DNA of 64,000 nucleotides from positions 21,163,185 through 21,227,184 of the forward strand of contig OZ012689.1 in assembly GCA_963942565.1 (NCBI GenBank), given 5' to 3'. The notes beneath the pieces were generated by a model, which did not search any database, was not told the origin of the DNA, and saw nothing but the letters and a program-made list of their open reading frames with translations. The DNA is from Maea johnstoni (Eukaryota; Annelida; Polychaeta; Spionida; Magelonidae). Position numbers and translations under genes: made by a program. Shown here piece by piece: positions 50,346 to 62,241 of this stretch (its first letter is position 1; every line of letters starts with the position of its first letter).

Positions 50346-50908
50346 ATGACACCTGGGAGGGACAGGTGGACAATGGGAGGTACACCTGTTACTGAGAGGT
50401 AATTAACAGGTGCCACAGGTATAGACAATACCATTGTGTGTACCACACATATTCCTAATGAGAAATGGCAATCTTCTAGGTAGGGTTTTATTTGCATCTC
50501 ATACTGCTTACGTGAAGTGAGTCAGCGACTATTTCCTTGGAATCATAAGTCATGGTGTCAGTGGCAATCAATCTTGGGGGTTAGATTATGTCAACTTATT
50601 TATGCCAATAGCACGTCAAAACATCCTGATTGGCTGATTATTTTATCAAAATCTTTAAAATGAACTGGGATCATGTTATTTTGCTCACAGTCGATCTTAG
50701 GACAACCTATTTATGTACTTCAAAACATCCTCATTATTTCATCAATATCTTTAAAATGACATGGTATTATGATGTTTTGTACACATTTGGAGGTGTTCAC
50801 ATCTCTGGAGTGTTCGTGGTGAGAATTTCACTGTACATTTATGTGTTGCTTGATGGTAATCCAAGAGCTTTTTCAAGTTATCTAATGTTTCGTTTACTTT
50901 CATTTCAG

Positions 50909-50998
50909 TTGCTAAGGCCACCGTTGCCATGGAGCCCGGGGAGCATTCCTCTTCCCAGAGTCCTGGCAGAAATTACTTTGACGCAGCCAACATACTAG
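50909..50998 (+). CDS. BAZ2B: First coding exon, BAZ2B-like chromatin protein (partial gene)
   Basis: Seen: a pyrimidine-rich tract ends in an acceptor AG at 50907-50908, and the exon ends at a perfect GTAAGT donor (50999-51004). The ATG at 50929 sits in the context GTTGCCATGG and opens MEPGEHSSSQSPGRNYFDAA, then NIL, leaving one base (G) of a Gly codon, so the exon ends in phase 1. The 20 nt before the ATG carry no in-frame stop, so an upstream coding exon is not strictly excluded, but the context favours this start. Known, from memory: human BAZ2B begins MESGERLPSS, a similar acidic/serine-rich start; BAZ2 proteins carry MBD-like, DDT, PHD and bromodomains and partner ISWI ATPases in the nucleus. 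Inferred: those domains lie downstream of this window. Coding status is firm; family identity is moderate, about even odds. A 5' UTR exon must lie upstream because this exon starts at a splice acceptor. Confidence 0.7.
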   Translation: MLRPPLPWSPGSIPLPRVLAEITLTQPTY

Positions 50999-51208
50999 GT
51001 AAGTGCTTCAACCTTTATAAGGCCATAAAAAACCAAGTGCTTCGAGTTACTTGACCTGTCATAGAAAAACAAGGGAAACTGAGAAATTTCATAACATTTT
51101 CAAGAGTTGAAAATTAGTGATTGCATTTGAAAAATGACTTGGATTGTAATTTTCTTACCTACTGATAATCATTTGGAAAAATTAACACTTTTTGAGGTGT
51201 GTGTGTGG

Positions 51209-51223
51209 AGGGGGGGGGGGGGG
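51209..51223. repeat. Poly-G run
   Basis: G run after GTGTGTGTGGAG, just inside the large intron. Confidence 0.9.
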
Positions 51224-51289
51224 TGAGCAATATGAATGACTTGTCTGGATGTTTGTTCTTTTTGAAATTACATGGCAATTAAGCGGAAC

Positions 51290-51418
51290 TTAGTAATCAT
51301 TTGATGGAGAGAGTTATTGACTGAATTTCTCCCTCAGATATCTTTATAAGAGCTTATTTCTGGGAAACTTATCACCAGAATTGGGATGCCTTTTGGTGCT
51401 CTTCAAACATGAATAGGT
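51290..51418 (+). mobile_element. TTAA MITE family B fragment
   Basis: GATGGAGAGAGTTATTGACT, TTTCTCCCTCAGATATC and an end CATGAATAGG|TAA. Confidence 0.45.
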
Positions 51419-51538
51419 AAATACTTCAATATTTTCATACAGAGTGACCCCAGGGAGACATATGAAGTAGAAAATGCATCAAAAACCTTAAAGATAATTG
51501 TTCAAGTTGTGACTTTCCTCAGAGAAATAATCTGAGGA

Positions 51539-51787
<249 letters not shown>

Positions 51788-52089
51788 AGATGACACATGA
51801 CAAGGAGATTTCTAGGGATGAGTGGGTTAATTCTACCTGCAATCGGGGAGCTCGCTCACAGGTGTGTGTCAGAATTAATCGGCTCACAGGTGCAAGAGTA
51901 GCAAGACATCACATTCCATTAACCGAGTTCCATCCATGAAGCATTACCTACCACAAAAGACATTGGGCAAGTGCTCATGAAAGACTCCTACTTAAAACAC
52001 AGCTTTATGTATCTATTACTCATCAGGTATCTCAGAAAAAGGGCTTCATCCAAGACGGGACATAGCTGGTATATAATGATTTTAAGAAG

Positions 52090-52425
52090 CAGGCTCAGCC
52101 AAGATTTAGAAACTGGGTGCCCAAAATTGGCAATTATAAAATTTTGGGCATCCAAATTTTTAAGGGGGACCACAACATACTTAGATTATAACCATAAACA
52201 TGTATATATATATCAAAATAAAGCATATAGTGGGAGGCTAAGGGCGAAAATAGTAACCTTAAATAAAATGTCATAGGAATTATGTGGAGATGAAAATATT
52301 CAATTATATGCTTGAGATTGACATTTTAAGGAATTCCTCACAAAGAAATTGGGTGTCTGGATTGCTGCTTTTAAAGGGTTTAGGTTTCCAAAAGATGCCC
52401 AGAGACCCTGCTGGCTGAGACTATG
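52090..52425 (+). mobile_element. hAT MITE, subfamily 1, with internal insertion
   Basis: CAGGCTCAGCCAAGATTTAG to CCCTGCTGGCTGAGACTATG. A stretch of about 40 bp near 52228 (GTGGGAGGCTAAGGGCG...) is absent from other copies. Confidence 0.8.
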
Positions 52426-52729
52426 TTGAGAATGTAGTCTTCTTGCCCCTTTCATTCATTTTCAACCCATTCTGGTCTGAGCTGAACAATAAATATTAAA
52501 ACAAGAAAATGTCTTGATGAAAAAACGCAATATTTTGAATTAAGTATTTTGTGTGAAGTGGTCAAGCTTTTGTCCACTTCAACTCATCCTCATCTGAAGT
52601 GTACAGGTCATCAAACAGGAATGGAAATATCTTCGTAACATATCAAAATTTTCAGAATTATTTCACTGGAAATTAATTGTTGGCACTTTTCATTTTGATA
52701 ACCCTGGTTTATATGGTTTCTGAACATTA

Positions 52730-52965
52730 GGCCTAAAAAAAGAAACTGTTTGTTTCCTGTAACGGTCTGAAGAAAATTAGGGTAGGTAGGTCGGTAAAAA
52801 AAAATTCTTTTGATTACTTTTTTGGTTAAAAATGGGTGTTTTATGCATGTTTTACATTTATTGGGAGTTGGGAGGGCGGACAAAAATTTAGGGTAGGGAT
52901 TTTTTTTGAATAAAAACTTGTTAAGGTAGGTCTACAGGAAACAAAAAACTTTTTTTTTTTAGGCC
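52730..52965. mobile_element. GGCCTAAAAA MITE (Harbinger-like), subfamily a
   Basis: TTA at 52727-52729 and 52966-52968; inverted ends as in 45168-45398, but the body runs in the opposite orientation. Confidence 0.87.
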
Positions 52966-53112
52966 TTACTCAATTTGATGAGTTATGTTGTAAATCGTCA
53001 CACCAGGTGCGCACTGAAGTTGCTAATGGGTTCAAAAATAGGTGTCCCAAAATTCTGTCTACTTTCCTATTTGTTAATTGAGGAATCTGCTGTTCCCAAC
53101 TCCCAGCAGGGC

Positions 53113-53285
53113 TCCTGTAACCCTACCCTAACAAGTTTTTATTCAAAAAAATCCCTACCCTAAAGTTTTTATCGCCCATCTAACTCCCAATCAACGTAAA
53201 ACATGCATAAAACACAGATTTTTGACCAAAAAAATAATGCAAAAAATTTTTTTTACAGGAAACAAACAATTAATTTTTTTAGGCC
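53113..53285. mobile_element. GGCCTAAAAA MITE, left end missing
   Basis: Begins CCTGTAACCCTACCCTAAC and ends TTTTTTTAGGCC|TTA. In the orientation of 45168. It lies 147 bp from the neighbouring copy, forming an inverted pair. Confidence 0.8.
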
Positions 53286-53287
53286 TT

Positions 53288-53462
53288 ATCCTTAATAGTT
53301 TCTCTAGAAATTATCGTTTGCATCTACAATACTTCTGACAGTAACTTTGAAATTTAAAGTGATTTTTCATAATATTCGAAGGAGAGTTTTTGGTAGTGAT
53401 CTATTGAACATTTCTCCTTCATATATTTCACAACTGTGCTTTTGCATGGAGATCAGAACTTG
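53288..53462 (+). mobile_element. TTAA MITE family B fragment
   Basis: CCTTAATAGTTTCTCTAG, GACAGTAACTTTGAAATTTA, GAAGGAGAGTTTTTGGTAG, TTTCTCCTTCATATATT. Confidence 0.6.
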
Positions 53463-53578
53463 AAGAAAAGCAGGTTTATTTGTTACTTTGACTCTAGGAG
53501 ATAGTCTAGTTAGCTAAGGCCCTAAACCTAACCAGATTTCTGTGTAGGGCATGAAGCCTTGAAGTTAACCCTTTCAAT

Positions 53579-53767
53579 GTTGAGACTACTTTCGTCCAAA
53601 GCACAAGGATGCAAAGGTCTTTGGAAAATAAACCCTGTCATGTTGGTATTCATTGGATGGGTCTAGCGGAGTACTCTCAGATGAGTACCCATGTTCCAGG
53701 GTTTCAGTCATTTTAGGGTTTTTGCATCATTTTCTAGTGGCCAAATTAACCACCAGCAGCACAAGGG
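53579..53767 (-). mobile_element. TTAA MITE, family A, inverted
   Basis: TTAA (53575-53578)|CCCTTTCAATGTTGAG ... CCAGCAGCACAAGGG|TGAA. Confidence 0.83.
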
Positions 53768-53811
53768 TGAAGATAAAGATAAGATCAGAGAAAAGTAGTA
53801 GTATTTATTGC

Positions 53812-54502
53812 ATTGACTAGGAGCTAGTCTAATAAGTTGATGCTAGACTAGGAGCTAGTCTAGTAAGTTGACACTAGGCTAGGAGCTAGTCTAGATAGTA
53901 AGTTGACACTAGGCTAGGAGCTAGTCTAGATAGTAAGTTGACACTAGACTAGGAGCTAGTCTAGATAGTAAGTTGACACTAGACTAGGAGCTAGTCTAGT
54001 AAGTTGGCACTAGGCTAGGAGCTAGTCTAGATAGTAAGTTGACACTAGGCTAGGAGCTAGTCTAGATAGTAAGTTGACACTAGACTAGTAGGAGCTAGTC
54101 TAGTAAGTTGACACTAGACTAGGAGCTAGTCTAGATAGTAAGTTGACACTAGGCTAGGAGCTAGTCTAGTAAGTTGACACTAGACTAGGAGCTAGGCTAG
54201 TAAGTTGACACTAGACTAGGAGCTAGTCTAGATAGTAAGTTGACACTAGGCTAGGAGCTAGTCTAGATAGTAAGTTGACATTAGACTAGTAGGAGCTAGT
54301 CTAGATAGTAAGTTGACACTAGACTAGGAGCTAGTCTAGTAAGTTGCCACTAGGCTAGGAGCTAGTCTAGTAAGTTGACACTAGACTAGGAGCTAGTCTA
54401 GTAAGTTGCCACTAGACTAGGAGCTAGTCTAGTAAGTTGATACTAGACTAGGAGCTAGTCTAGTAAGTTGCCACTAGACTAGGAGCTAGTCTAGTAAGTT
54501 GC
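53812..54502. repeat. 31/35-bp palindromic satellite, about 20 units
   Basis: Unit: ACTAGACTAGGAGCTAGTCT then AGTAAGTTGAC, with a recurrent 4-bp expansion (CTAGATAGTAAG for CTAGTAAG) making 35-bp units. Every unit holds a hairpin with arms ACTAGACTA/TAGTCTAGT. Confidence 0.95.
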
Positions 54503-55122
54503 CGCTGCCCTGATCCCATCATGGTTGCTGTAGTGTAGGACAGCTGGTGAATGAGTATAGGTTCCGAGATCACTGCCTCCACTCGCCCGTCAGTCACACT
54601 CGTAGCCATGGTAACTAATGACAGAAACTCATAAAATCTCCATGAATATTGCAGCTGGATTGTAATATCTGAGGCCTGCCTTGTAGCATTGGGAATAATC
54701 AGCCATCTACATTGTCCTCTCTTTAGAGAATTTGATTGATGAATGTTTGCCTCAAGTTCTTGCAATTATTCTGAAATTGTGGTGCGATTTTAATGGAATA
54801 AAGATAAGATGAAACAAAAGTTATGCCTTAATCTCGCTATCAAAACACTTCCTAAATATTCTGACCTATTGTCTTTAGAACAGAAAATATATTCAAGCTG
54901 TTATTACTTTTTTCACTCTTTTCATATTAGTTTTTTGCTAAAATGCCGCCAAAATAGATGGTTTCAAAGTCCAAGGTGATGGATCCATACCCAGAACTGA
55001 TCAGTATGCATGGAAGTATGCTTCTGCCAAGTTTCACACTTTTAACAAAAAGTGCATGATTTTTGCCTTAGCCGCCCTACTAAACCCCAAAAAACAGTTA
55101 TCAACATTTTGAATATCGTAAA

Positions 55123-55153
55123 AGGGGGGGGGGGGGAGGGGGGGGGGGGGGGG
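55123..55153. repeat. Poly-G run with one A
   Basis: About 30 bases. Confidence 0.93.
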
Positions 55154-55598
55154 TAGGTCATCAAACCCATATACCCCTCTCCATACCCTTACCTGCAGTA
55201 GCAGAAATAATGAAAATAAGATACCGGATTGGACATAGGATTAGAGACTATTATCAGCGAAACAGAACTTTTTTCTCTATAGGTCATCCTTTTTATCTGG
55301 CTCTTACCTGTGGATGTGCAACTGGATTTTAGTTAGTCTTTAATTGCCAATTACGCATTTTGATTAATTAAATTGTAAACAGATTCCAAAAGGGCTGTTA
55401 AACTGGCCCACAGATTTTGTCTGAGGTTTGTGAAAATCTCAGTCCAAATGAAGCCCTGAGCTGACACTGCTGGGTATGGAAGTCCATAGGTCAGTCCTGT
55501 GTTTTTGAAGAATACCTTGTTGTGTCACCTTTTTTTCTAAGTAATGCTGGGTCCTCTCTGTATGAAGGTCTTCCATTTAGCAGTTTACCCATCATAAA

Positions 55599-55803
55599 CC
55601 TTATGATGCTGGTGGCTTGTGTGGCCAATACAAAATGATGCAAAAAAACTGGAAAATGACTGAAACCCTGGCAAATGGGTACTCATACGAGAGTACTCAG
55701 CGCGAGCTATCAAATGAATACCAACAAAACAGGGTTTAGATTGTATTCAAAAATCTTTTTGTCCTTGTGTTTTGGATGAAAGAGGCCTCAGTGTTGGAAG
55801 GGA
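55599..55803 (+). mobile_element. TTAA MITE, family A
   Basis: TTATGATGCTGGTGGC...CAGTGTTGGAAGG|GATTAA, with slightly eroded ends. Confidence 0.78.
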
Positions 55804-56195
55804 TTAACACAGAGAGAGAGCTCTAACCATGCTTGTGTTACGACTTGAAAACGGTGCTGCAACAAAATCCTCTGATCTACATGAAGATGAGACAGAGGTC
55901 ATCCATTTCCCTAAGTATAATATCGGCATGAAAAATTGATGTGTAAAAGAAAGCTGGTCTCAGAGGTAGAGTAGCAGCCTCGAAGAGGAAGTTATGAATA
56001 ACATACATCTCACCAATAGCTTCTGCTATTGAGATCTGATGATGGGGGAATGTCCCTACTAACATGATGGCAATATTTCAGAAACATCTGACTGATGATT
56101 GTCTTATGGAAAAGGAACTACAGTGTACAAAAGGATCAATTGGAATGTTCCTGATAATTCACAGTTGTTTTCTGATTAGTGAAGTATTATTGTCA

Positions 56196-56262
56196 ATAAT
56201 AATAATAATAATAATATTAATAATAATAATGATAATAATGATAATAATAATAATAATAATAA
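56196..56262. repeat. (AAT)n microsatellite
   Basis: AAT units with GAT variants. Confidence 0.95.
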
Positions 56263-56533
56263 TTTTTATTTCACGAGGGTAACACAGTCAAATACAGGAT
56301 TTGATTTTCACTGTGAAACTCAGATTTGATCCTCTGTCTGAAGAATACAAGTACTTGTCCCTAGCAAGAACTCTTCTTGTCACCTGGTGGCAAATTGCTG
56401 AACTAAATAGACAAGAGTTGTAGAGGACCGTTGTGGACTTGGTTCTGTTATGATCAACATTTCTCTAGATGTTTTCTCATTAAATGCCCTGATGGCTTAG
56501 ATATCACTAAGATGATCTGGATGGTTTGTATCA

Positions 56534-56770
56534 GGCCTAAAAAAAGAAGTTGTTTGTTTCCTGTAACCCTACCCTAACAAGTTTGTATTCAAAAAAAATC
56601 CCTACCCTTAACTTTTTTTCCGCCTTCCCAACTCCCAATCAACGTAAAACATGCATAAAACACATATTTTTGACCAAAAAAATATTCAAAAGAATTTTTT
56701 TTTTACCGACCTACCTACCCTATTTTTTCCCGGACCGTTACAGGAAACAAACAATTTCTTTTTTTAGGCC
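56534..56770. mobile_element. GGCCTAAAAA MITE (Harbinger-like), subfamily a
   Basis: TCA left, TTA right (56771-56773). Ends GGCCTAAAAAAAGAAG and TTCTTTTTTTAGGCC; inner ends TTGTTTCCTGTAAC/GTTACAGGAAACAAAC. Confidence 0.86.
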
Positions 56771-57323
56771 TTAGGGCTCCACAGGCATGACAGGGTTACA
56801 GGTATCAGCAAAATATGCTCAGATCTGTCCGATCACTTAAAGTGGTTTACATATGAATTGGGAACCTCAGGGAGAAATCAATATGGCGAAATGTCATTCC
56901 AATCGGATACAATTTCACTTTTATTGTATACGAAGCAATCATGATTCATGTGGGCCTGAGGGCTGGCTGGTTTGCGTTTTTTTCACCCTTTCATTCATGC
57001 GGCAGGGGAGAAGATAGAAAAGAAATGGAGAAAGAAAGAAAATAAACTGTGACTTCACCGCCTGTTTTGTGTAAATACAATGCAAAATTGATTCAGCTGA
57101 GAGTAGATGATCCTAATGACTCGCTGCATATATGGACATATGGATAACCAGGAAAGCATGAAGAAAAATCAAATAGATCATTCAATATCAGATACTATGT
57201 ATACTAGTTAAGCTATGTGAAGTTAAATTTTGATATATAGGTGAACACTTATTGGTCGCGTATAGCCATAATATGAAACATTGATAAGCTGGAATGAATG
57301 AGAAAATTCAAATAGATCATCTC

Positions 57324-57327
<4 letters not shown>

Positions 57328-57402
<75 letters not shown>
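57328..57402. repeat. (TA)n microsatellite
   Basis: About 75 bp of pure TA. Confidence 0.97.
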
Positions 57403-57407
<5 letters not shown>

Positions 57408-57761
57408 CATTAGTTTGTTATCAGGAGCGATGAAAAAAAAGAAATATATACTATTAAACGAATATTGTCAACTATAATTGGTTTGTCATAGCATCGCTTC
57501 TAGCGATTGCATTTAATTTCCCGGCGTAGTGTCGTTGACTGAGGGCTGGATAGAGTGACTCGCCTAACGCCTGTTTGATTTGGATTAATTCCCCAGAAGA
57601 CTTGGCTACATCAGTCGTGTGACGTTGATAGACAGGATATGTCATAACGAAAGCAATCGCTGGCTAGCGACCGGGATAACTGCTGGAGTCCTAATGAACA
57701 TGAGTGATACGCCTGGTTTAACCCTTACCAAATGATGCTGAGATTTTCTACTTAATCCTGA

Positions 57762-57960
57762 CACACAGACAGACACACACAGACACACACACACACACAC
57801 ACACACACAAGCATGTGCACACACATGCACACACACACACTCATGTACGCATGCACACATGCACATACACACATAGATATAGATACACACTCAGAGTACT
57901 TATCCTTGAAATTCTCGCACACACGCACATAGATGTAGATATACACTCAGTGCACTTTTC
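57762..57960. repeat. (CA)n-rich region
   Basis: CACACA with ATGC interruptions, then a duplicated TAGATATACACTCAG-like block. Confidence 0.9.
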
Positions 57961-58269
57961 CTGGAAATTCATGGTATTTTTAGCTGTATTTCATATTGTC
58001 AGATTTATAGTTTTCAAGAAAAGATTTTTTTTTTAAATATTGTGAAGCTTGTGTCATTATAAATAGTTATTGACTTATCAGTATTTGTTCTGTAACAAAC
58101 AATTCAAACATTCAAAATTCTTGATTTCAAAGAAAAATGTGAAATTTCTCATGGAGAGTAAACGTTATAGATTAACACCATTGGTTGAATAAGTGTGAGG
58201 CATCTTTTTTTTCTGCAACCTGAACGGTAACCACCCCTTGCTGCCATCTATGGAGAATATGGGGAACTA

Positions 58270-58600
58270 CTATGAGCCACACAAATCAGTATGGAGCATC
58301 AGATAGAAACAAATCTTGGAGTAGATTATTATTATTTCACAGCCAAGTAACTTGTCTATCCAGAAGCGCACTCCCCAGCCAGCGTGATGCTAGATCAGGT
58401 ATTAGCCGCAGTAAATCCTGCCCTCAGTTCTCATTGGATGCTTTTAGCTGCTCTTTCCTCCCAGAAGTGGCGGGCGGCGTGTGCATGAGAATGAGGAGGT
58501 GATGTGACGGATCGGCCGAGCCGAGAGTTTTAGGAGTCAGGCGCAGCTGGCACTGGCTCCAGTAAAGACAGTTTAATGTGAAGGCGCAAGACTGGCAACC
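58270..58600. other. Unique GC-richer intronic island
   Basis: Repeat-free with GGCGGGCGGCG and GGATCGGCCGAGCCG. Candidate intronic regulatory element upstream of the possible internal promoter. Confidence 0.2.
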
Positions 58601-58628
58601 TACAGTTCTGTCCTGACAAACACTGAAG

Positions 58629-58926
58629 CAGTGTCTTAGCCAGGATTTAGAAAGTGGCTGTCCAACATAAGCAATTGCAACAAAAATCTTTGGGTGTCTT
58701 GTTTTTCAAGGGAGACCACAATACACTCGGATTTATATAACAACCATTATCAATTAATGAAATAAAGCATAGTGTCCATAAACAATGTCATGAGTGTTTA
58801 TACAGAGGTGGAAGAAATTCAATGATATGATTAAACGTGACATTTTGATAAATTCTTCACAAAAAAATTGGGGTGTCCAGAGGGGTGATTTATTAGGGTT
58901 TGCGTGTCCAAATGATGCCCAGACGC
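58629..58926 (+). mobile_element. hAT MITE with perfect duplication but no right terminus
   Basis: CAGTGTCTTAGCCAGG at the left; the body ends at ...GATGCCCAGACGC. An 8-bp flank CACTGAAG is identical on both sides (58621-58628, 58927-58934), yet the last 20 bp of the usual right end are missing. Confidence 0.78.
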
Positions 58927-59535
58927 CACTGAAGCTATTCTCTCCATAGTTTTTGCTTATGCTACGCTTTGTGTGTGTTTTGTGTGTGATATGCGTATGT
59001 GTGTGGATGCTTGTGTGTAGATTAATTACCAAGTACCTGAGAGTATCAGGTATTATGCGGCACTGAATTGCTGTTTTTTCCTAGTAGTGTTGGGTCTGTG
59101 AGGTATTGTATTGTTGTCCCTGTGTTTCGCCAGGTGCGACAAGCCTGCCACTTGAAGCTGGCTTTCTAGACTCATCTCGCTAAGAAGATTTTGTATAGAG
59201 GTTAATGTGGCAGCAGTGGTTGTGACGGGCGCTGCTTGCGACCTGCCCCCAGGGCGTCAACTATTCATGTGCAATCATTCTATTGGTCCATCACAGGCCT
59301 GCACAAAGACCCAGAAGTGTGGAAACTTACTCATTGCTTACAACTGAGCATATGGTTCATGCTATACTTCCTTCTTGATTCTCTGTCTCACTCACTCTAT
59401 CCGTCGCGGTCTTTCTTTCATTTCCGCTTATGACTTTGTCCCTCTTCCTTCCTCATTCCCACTCTATTCTCTCTCTCTTCCCCTCTCTCCCTCCCTTTCT
59501 CCACCTCCCTCCTTTCCTCTATCGCTCTCTCTACC

Positions 59536-59815
<280 letters not shown>

Positions 59816-60229
59816 CCTCTCTCTCTATCTCAATAAATAACTAATTCACAACCTACAGAACATACAGATTTATGAATTGATAACTATTGATAAAAATACT
59901 GTAATGAACATTGATAAAATTCAGTTAGTCACAGTAGTGGCGTAAATTCTACATTGATTTTATATATCTCCAGACTGATTATTCTAGGGGAAACAAATCA
60001 GCTCCATCATACTTGTCCAGTTTCCTTTGTCTCCCAACTGTTACAGGGTAACAAGGTGATTTGGCCAGGTTTCTCAAGGCGATCCATTGGCTCCTTTCAC
60101 TTATCTTGTGTGTTGGGACATTATCGCCAGCTATAACGAGGAGATCCTTTGTCTAGCGCGGGCTGGGGGAGCGAGGGCTATTGTATAGGGGCTGGTAGAT
60201 GTGTGCACAAACGCCAAGCTTGGCTGCGC

Positions 60230-60236
60230 TATAAAT
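60230..60236 (+). promoter_or_regulatory. TATA box of a candidate internal promoter
   Basis: TATAAAT in the context GCGCTATAAATACCCG. Transcription would be expected about 30 nt downstream, near 60260, giving a leader of roughly 100 nt before the ATG at 60365. The flanking 60040-60400 segment is free of recognisable repeats and is more GC-rich than the intron around it. Confidence 0.35.
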
Positions 60237-60364
60237 ACCCGACTGAATTACAGCAATGTGAACTTGTCAAAAGCTGGGCAGATGTTCTTCAACAATAAAC
60301 GCAGGGAAGATTTGAAACCTCTTTCTGAGCTTTGCATACTGTAGCTTGGTGTGCCCACAGAAAC

Positions 60365-60395
60365 ATGAAGGACTCGGAGCAACCGGTAGCGTTAG
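60365..60395 (+). CDS. Candidate alternative first exon (MKDSEQPVAL)
   Basis: Seen: ATG at 60365 reads MKDSEQPVAL plus one base of Gly, then a consensus-like donor GTAGGT at 60396-60401. It ends in phase 1, identical to the exon at 50909-50998, so splicing to 63687 gives MKDSEQPVALGHSPLSS with frame kept. A TATAAAT box lies 135 nt upstream in a locally unique, CpG-containing stretch. Two short upstream ATGs (near 60256 and 60282) meet stops quickly. Inferred: an intronic promoter producing a second N-terminus of the same gene. A chance ATG plus GT pair is the main rival, since the coding piece is only 10 codons. Confidence 0.35.
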
Positions 60396-60686
60396 GTAGG
60401 TCCACGGGACATATTTGCTTTATTTACGATATGGGCTGAAATATGATCACATCTGAATGCCATTTCTTTAAGATCCTCTAGTACTATTTAGGTTTTCATC
60501 AGTAGCAAAGTCTTCAAGATTGTATTGAAAGGTGTTAAGTTTGGGTGATGTTAGGTGCCATTGTTACCTGGTTAGAACACATACCTTCTAGCCTAGTTGA
60601 AATACATGGATGAATCATGAATAGTATAATTTCTTGTTATAAATCGATACATTTCGGTATTGATTGTGTAAGCAGGCTATTCTTGA

Positions 60687-60908
60687 CCCATTTCTGCTTA
60701 GAAAAATCCCAGACCAGTGTTGTCTGGACCTGCTATGCTTTTAAAGATATCTTTTGAGTTAAGCATACATTTACTAACTATTTAAAGGAGAGTTATAGAT
60801 ATAGTTCTTATAAACAATTCTCCTTCAAATATTTTCAAAATATTGTTTTCTTTGGAGAGATATCATCAAAATAGACAGGCGGTTTTGGTTGCTACTGGCA
60901 CGAATGGG
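60687..60908 (+). mobile_element. TTAA MITE, family B
   Basis: TTGA|CCCATTTCTGCTTAG ... CTGGCACGAATGGG|TGAA, with GGAGAGTTATAGATATAG and CTCCTTCAAATATTTTC inside. Confidence 0.75.
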
Positions 60909-61365
60909 TGAAGAAGCTGGACATGAATATTGAATGTGTGTTCTCTTTTTGGGAGAGGTCTTAAACTTATTCAATTGTGAACTGCTAAGAATAAGTTTCT
61001 TTTTGAAGTACAATTTTGTGTAGGTTCAATATCTAAGCATAGCTAGCTATTCAAAGAAAGCGAGGCGCTTGTCTGTGTTTCTTTATTTGAAGGAAATCTG
61101 ATAGTGGTGTTTACATGTGCAATGTTTGTTCAGTTCATAAGAAACACTGACAACATAACCTTAGCCAGCAATGTCTCAGTGAGTCATTCTGGCACATGGA
61201 TGCTCGAAAAACACAACAGGACACACACATGTTTTCATGAGGAATTGCTAAATATGTCAATCTCAGGCGTGTAATTCGTAAGACGCATTCCCATGTCAGA
61301 TGAAGAAATGATACACATTATTAAGAAGTTAAAATATTCATGGTGGTATCCTGAATATTTTGCTG

Positions 61366-61759
61366 CAGGGTCCGACTCTAAGGCTTGCCCTATTGCCCGG
61401 GGCAAGTTCGACAGTTTCGGGCAAGTTCAAAGCCTACTCTAAAAGCCCGAAAAGGCAAGTCAATATTCCCACTTTAATACCCCATACAAAAAGTTAGACC
61501 GAAATTATCGTCGTTATTTCGGCAAAACAATGCCCTTAATTAACAGTGAGATTGTCATTCTAAATTGTATGCCTCTATAGAGTTTATTCTCATAAAAATG
61601 CTAAAGAGGCATCCAAAATAGAATGTCACGGTGTTAATAATGAGCAAAGTGCAAAATAACATTTTGGGGGGCAAGTTGAATTTTTTTTTCGGACAAGCAA
61701 AACTTGGGGTCGCTCTGCCCGAATGGGCAAGTGCCTTCAAAAGTTAACGTCGGTCCCTG
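61366..61759. mobile_element. CAGGGWCCGAC MITE with 5-bp duplication
   Basis: CAGGGTCCGACTCTAAGG at the left and CGTCGGTCCCTG at the right; TGCTG on both sides (61361-61365, 61760-61764). Interior words GGGCAAG/CTTGCCC are shared with 48881-49097. 394 bp. Confidence 0.82.
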
Positions 61760-61815
61760 TGCTGTCTCCTTTGAAAAGATTTTGTAATTTTTCATTTAAG
61801 ACACCTAGTTCCAAA

Positions 61816-62040
61816 CCTTGCATGCTTGACAAGCTCATCCTGAGAAATATCATCAGGACCTTCAATACTTTTGAAAATAATTAACGAATAAAGCAAGAAT
61901 TCATAAACTATTTGAAGGAGAGTTGTTGGTTGGGTTCTGATCAACATTTCTCAATCATTTATTTTCGAAAATATGCTTTTATTAGAAAGATATTCCCAAA
62001 GTAGACAGGCCTTTTTTTGGCAGCCAGGGGTATGAGTGGG
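61816..62040 (+). mobile_element. TTAA MITE, family B
   Basis: CCTTGCATGCTTGACAAGC ... GGGGTATGAGTGGG|TTAA (62041-62044), with GAAGGAGAGTTGTTGG inside. Confidence 0.75.
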
Positions 62041-62241
62041 TTAACAATGTTAGGTGCTGCTGTGGAACAGGTGGTTGGGCATATTTCACAATCATTTTGT
62101 AATGAGTGAAATTTGAAATAAGTTTATTTATAGAAATCTGGGTGATCAAATCATCCCCAGATACCCTTACTCGCTTAGTCCCTGCATTTCCACAGATACA
62201 TAGAAATAATTGAAGATGAGGACCTTCATTTAACCCATAAG

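Noticed and set aside
49734-50497. Asp-rich and His/Ser-rich frames of 108-197 residues
   Set aside because: All lie on the (GAT)n array, with every frame open on both strands.
53812-54502. CRISPR-like appearance of evenly spaced repeats
   Set aside because: Units are contiguous with no unique spacers, and the DNA is clearly animal.
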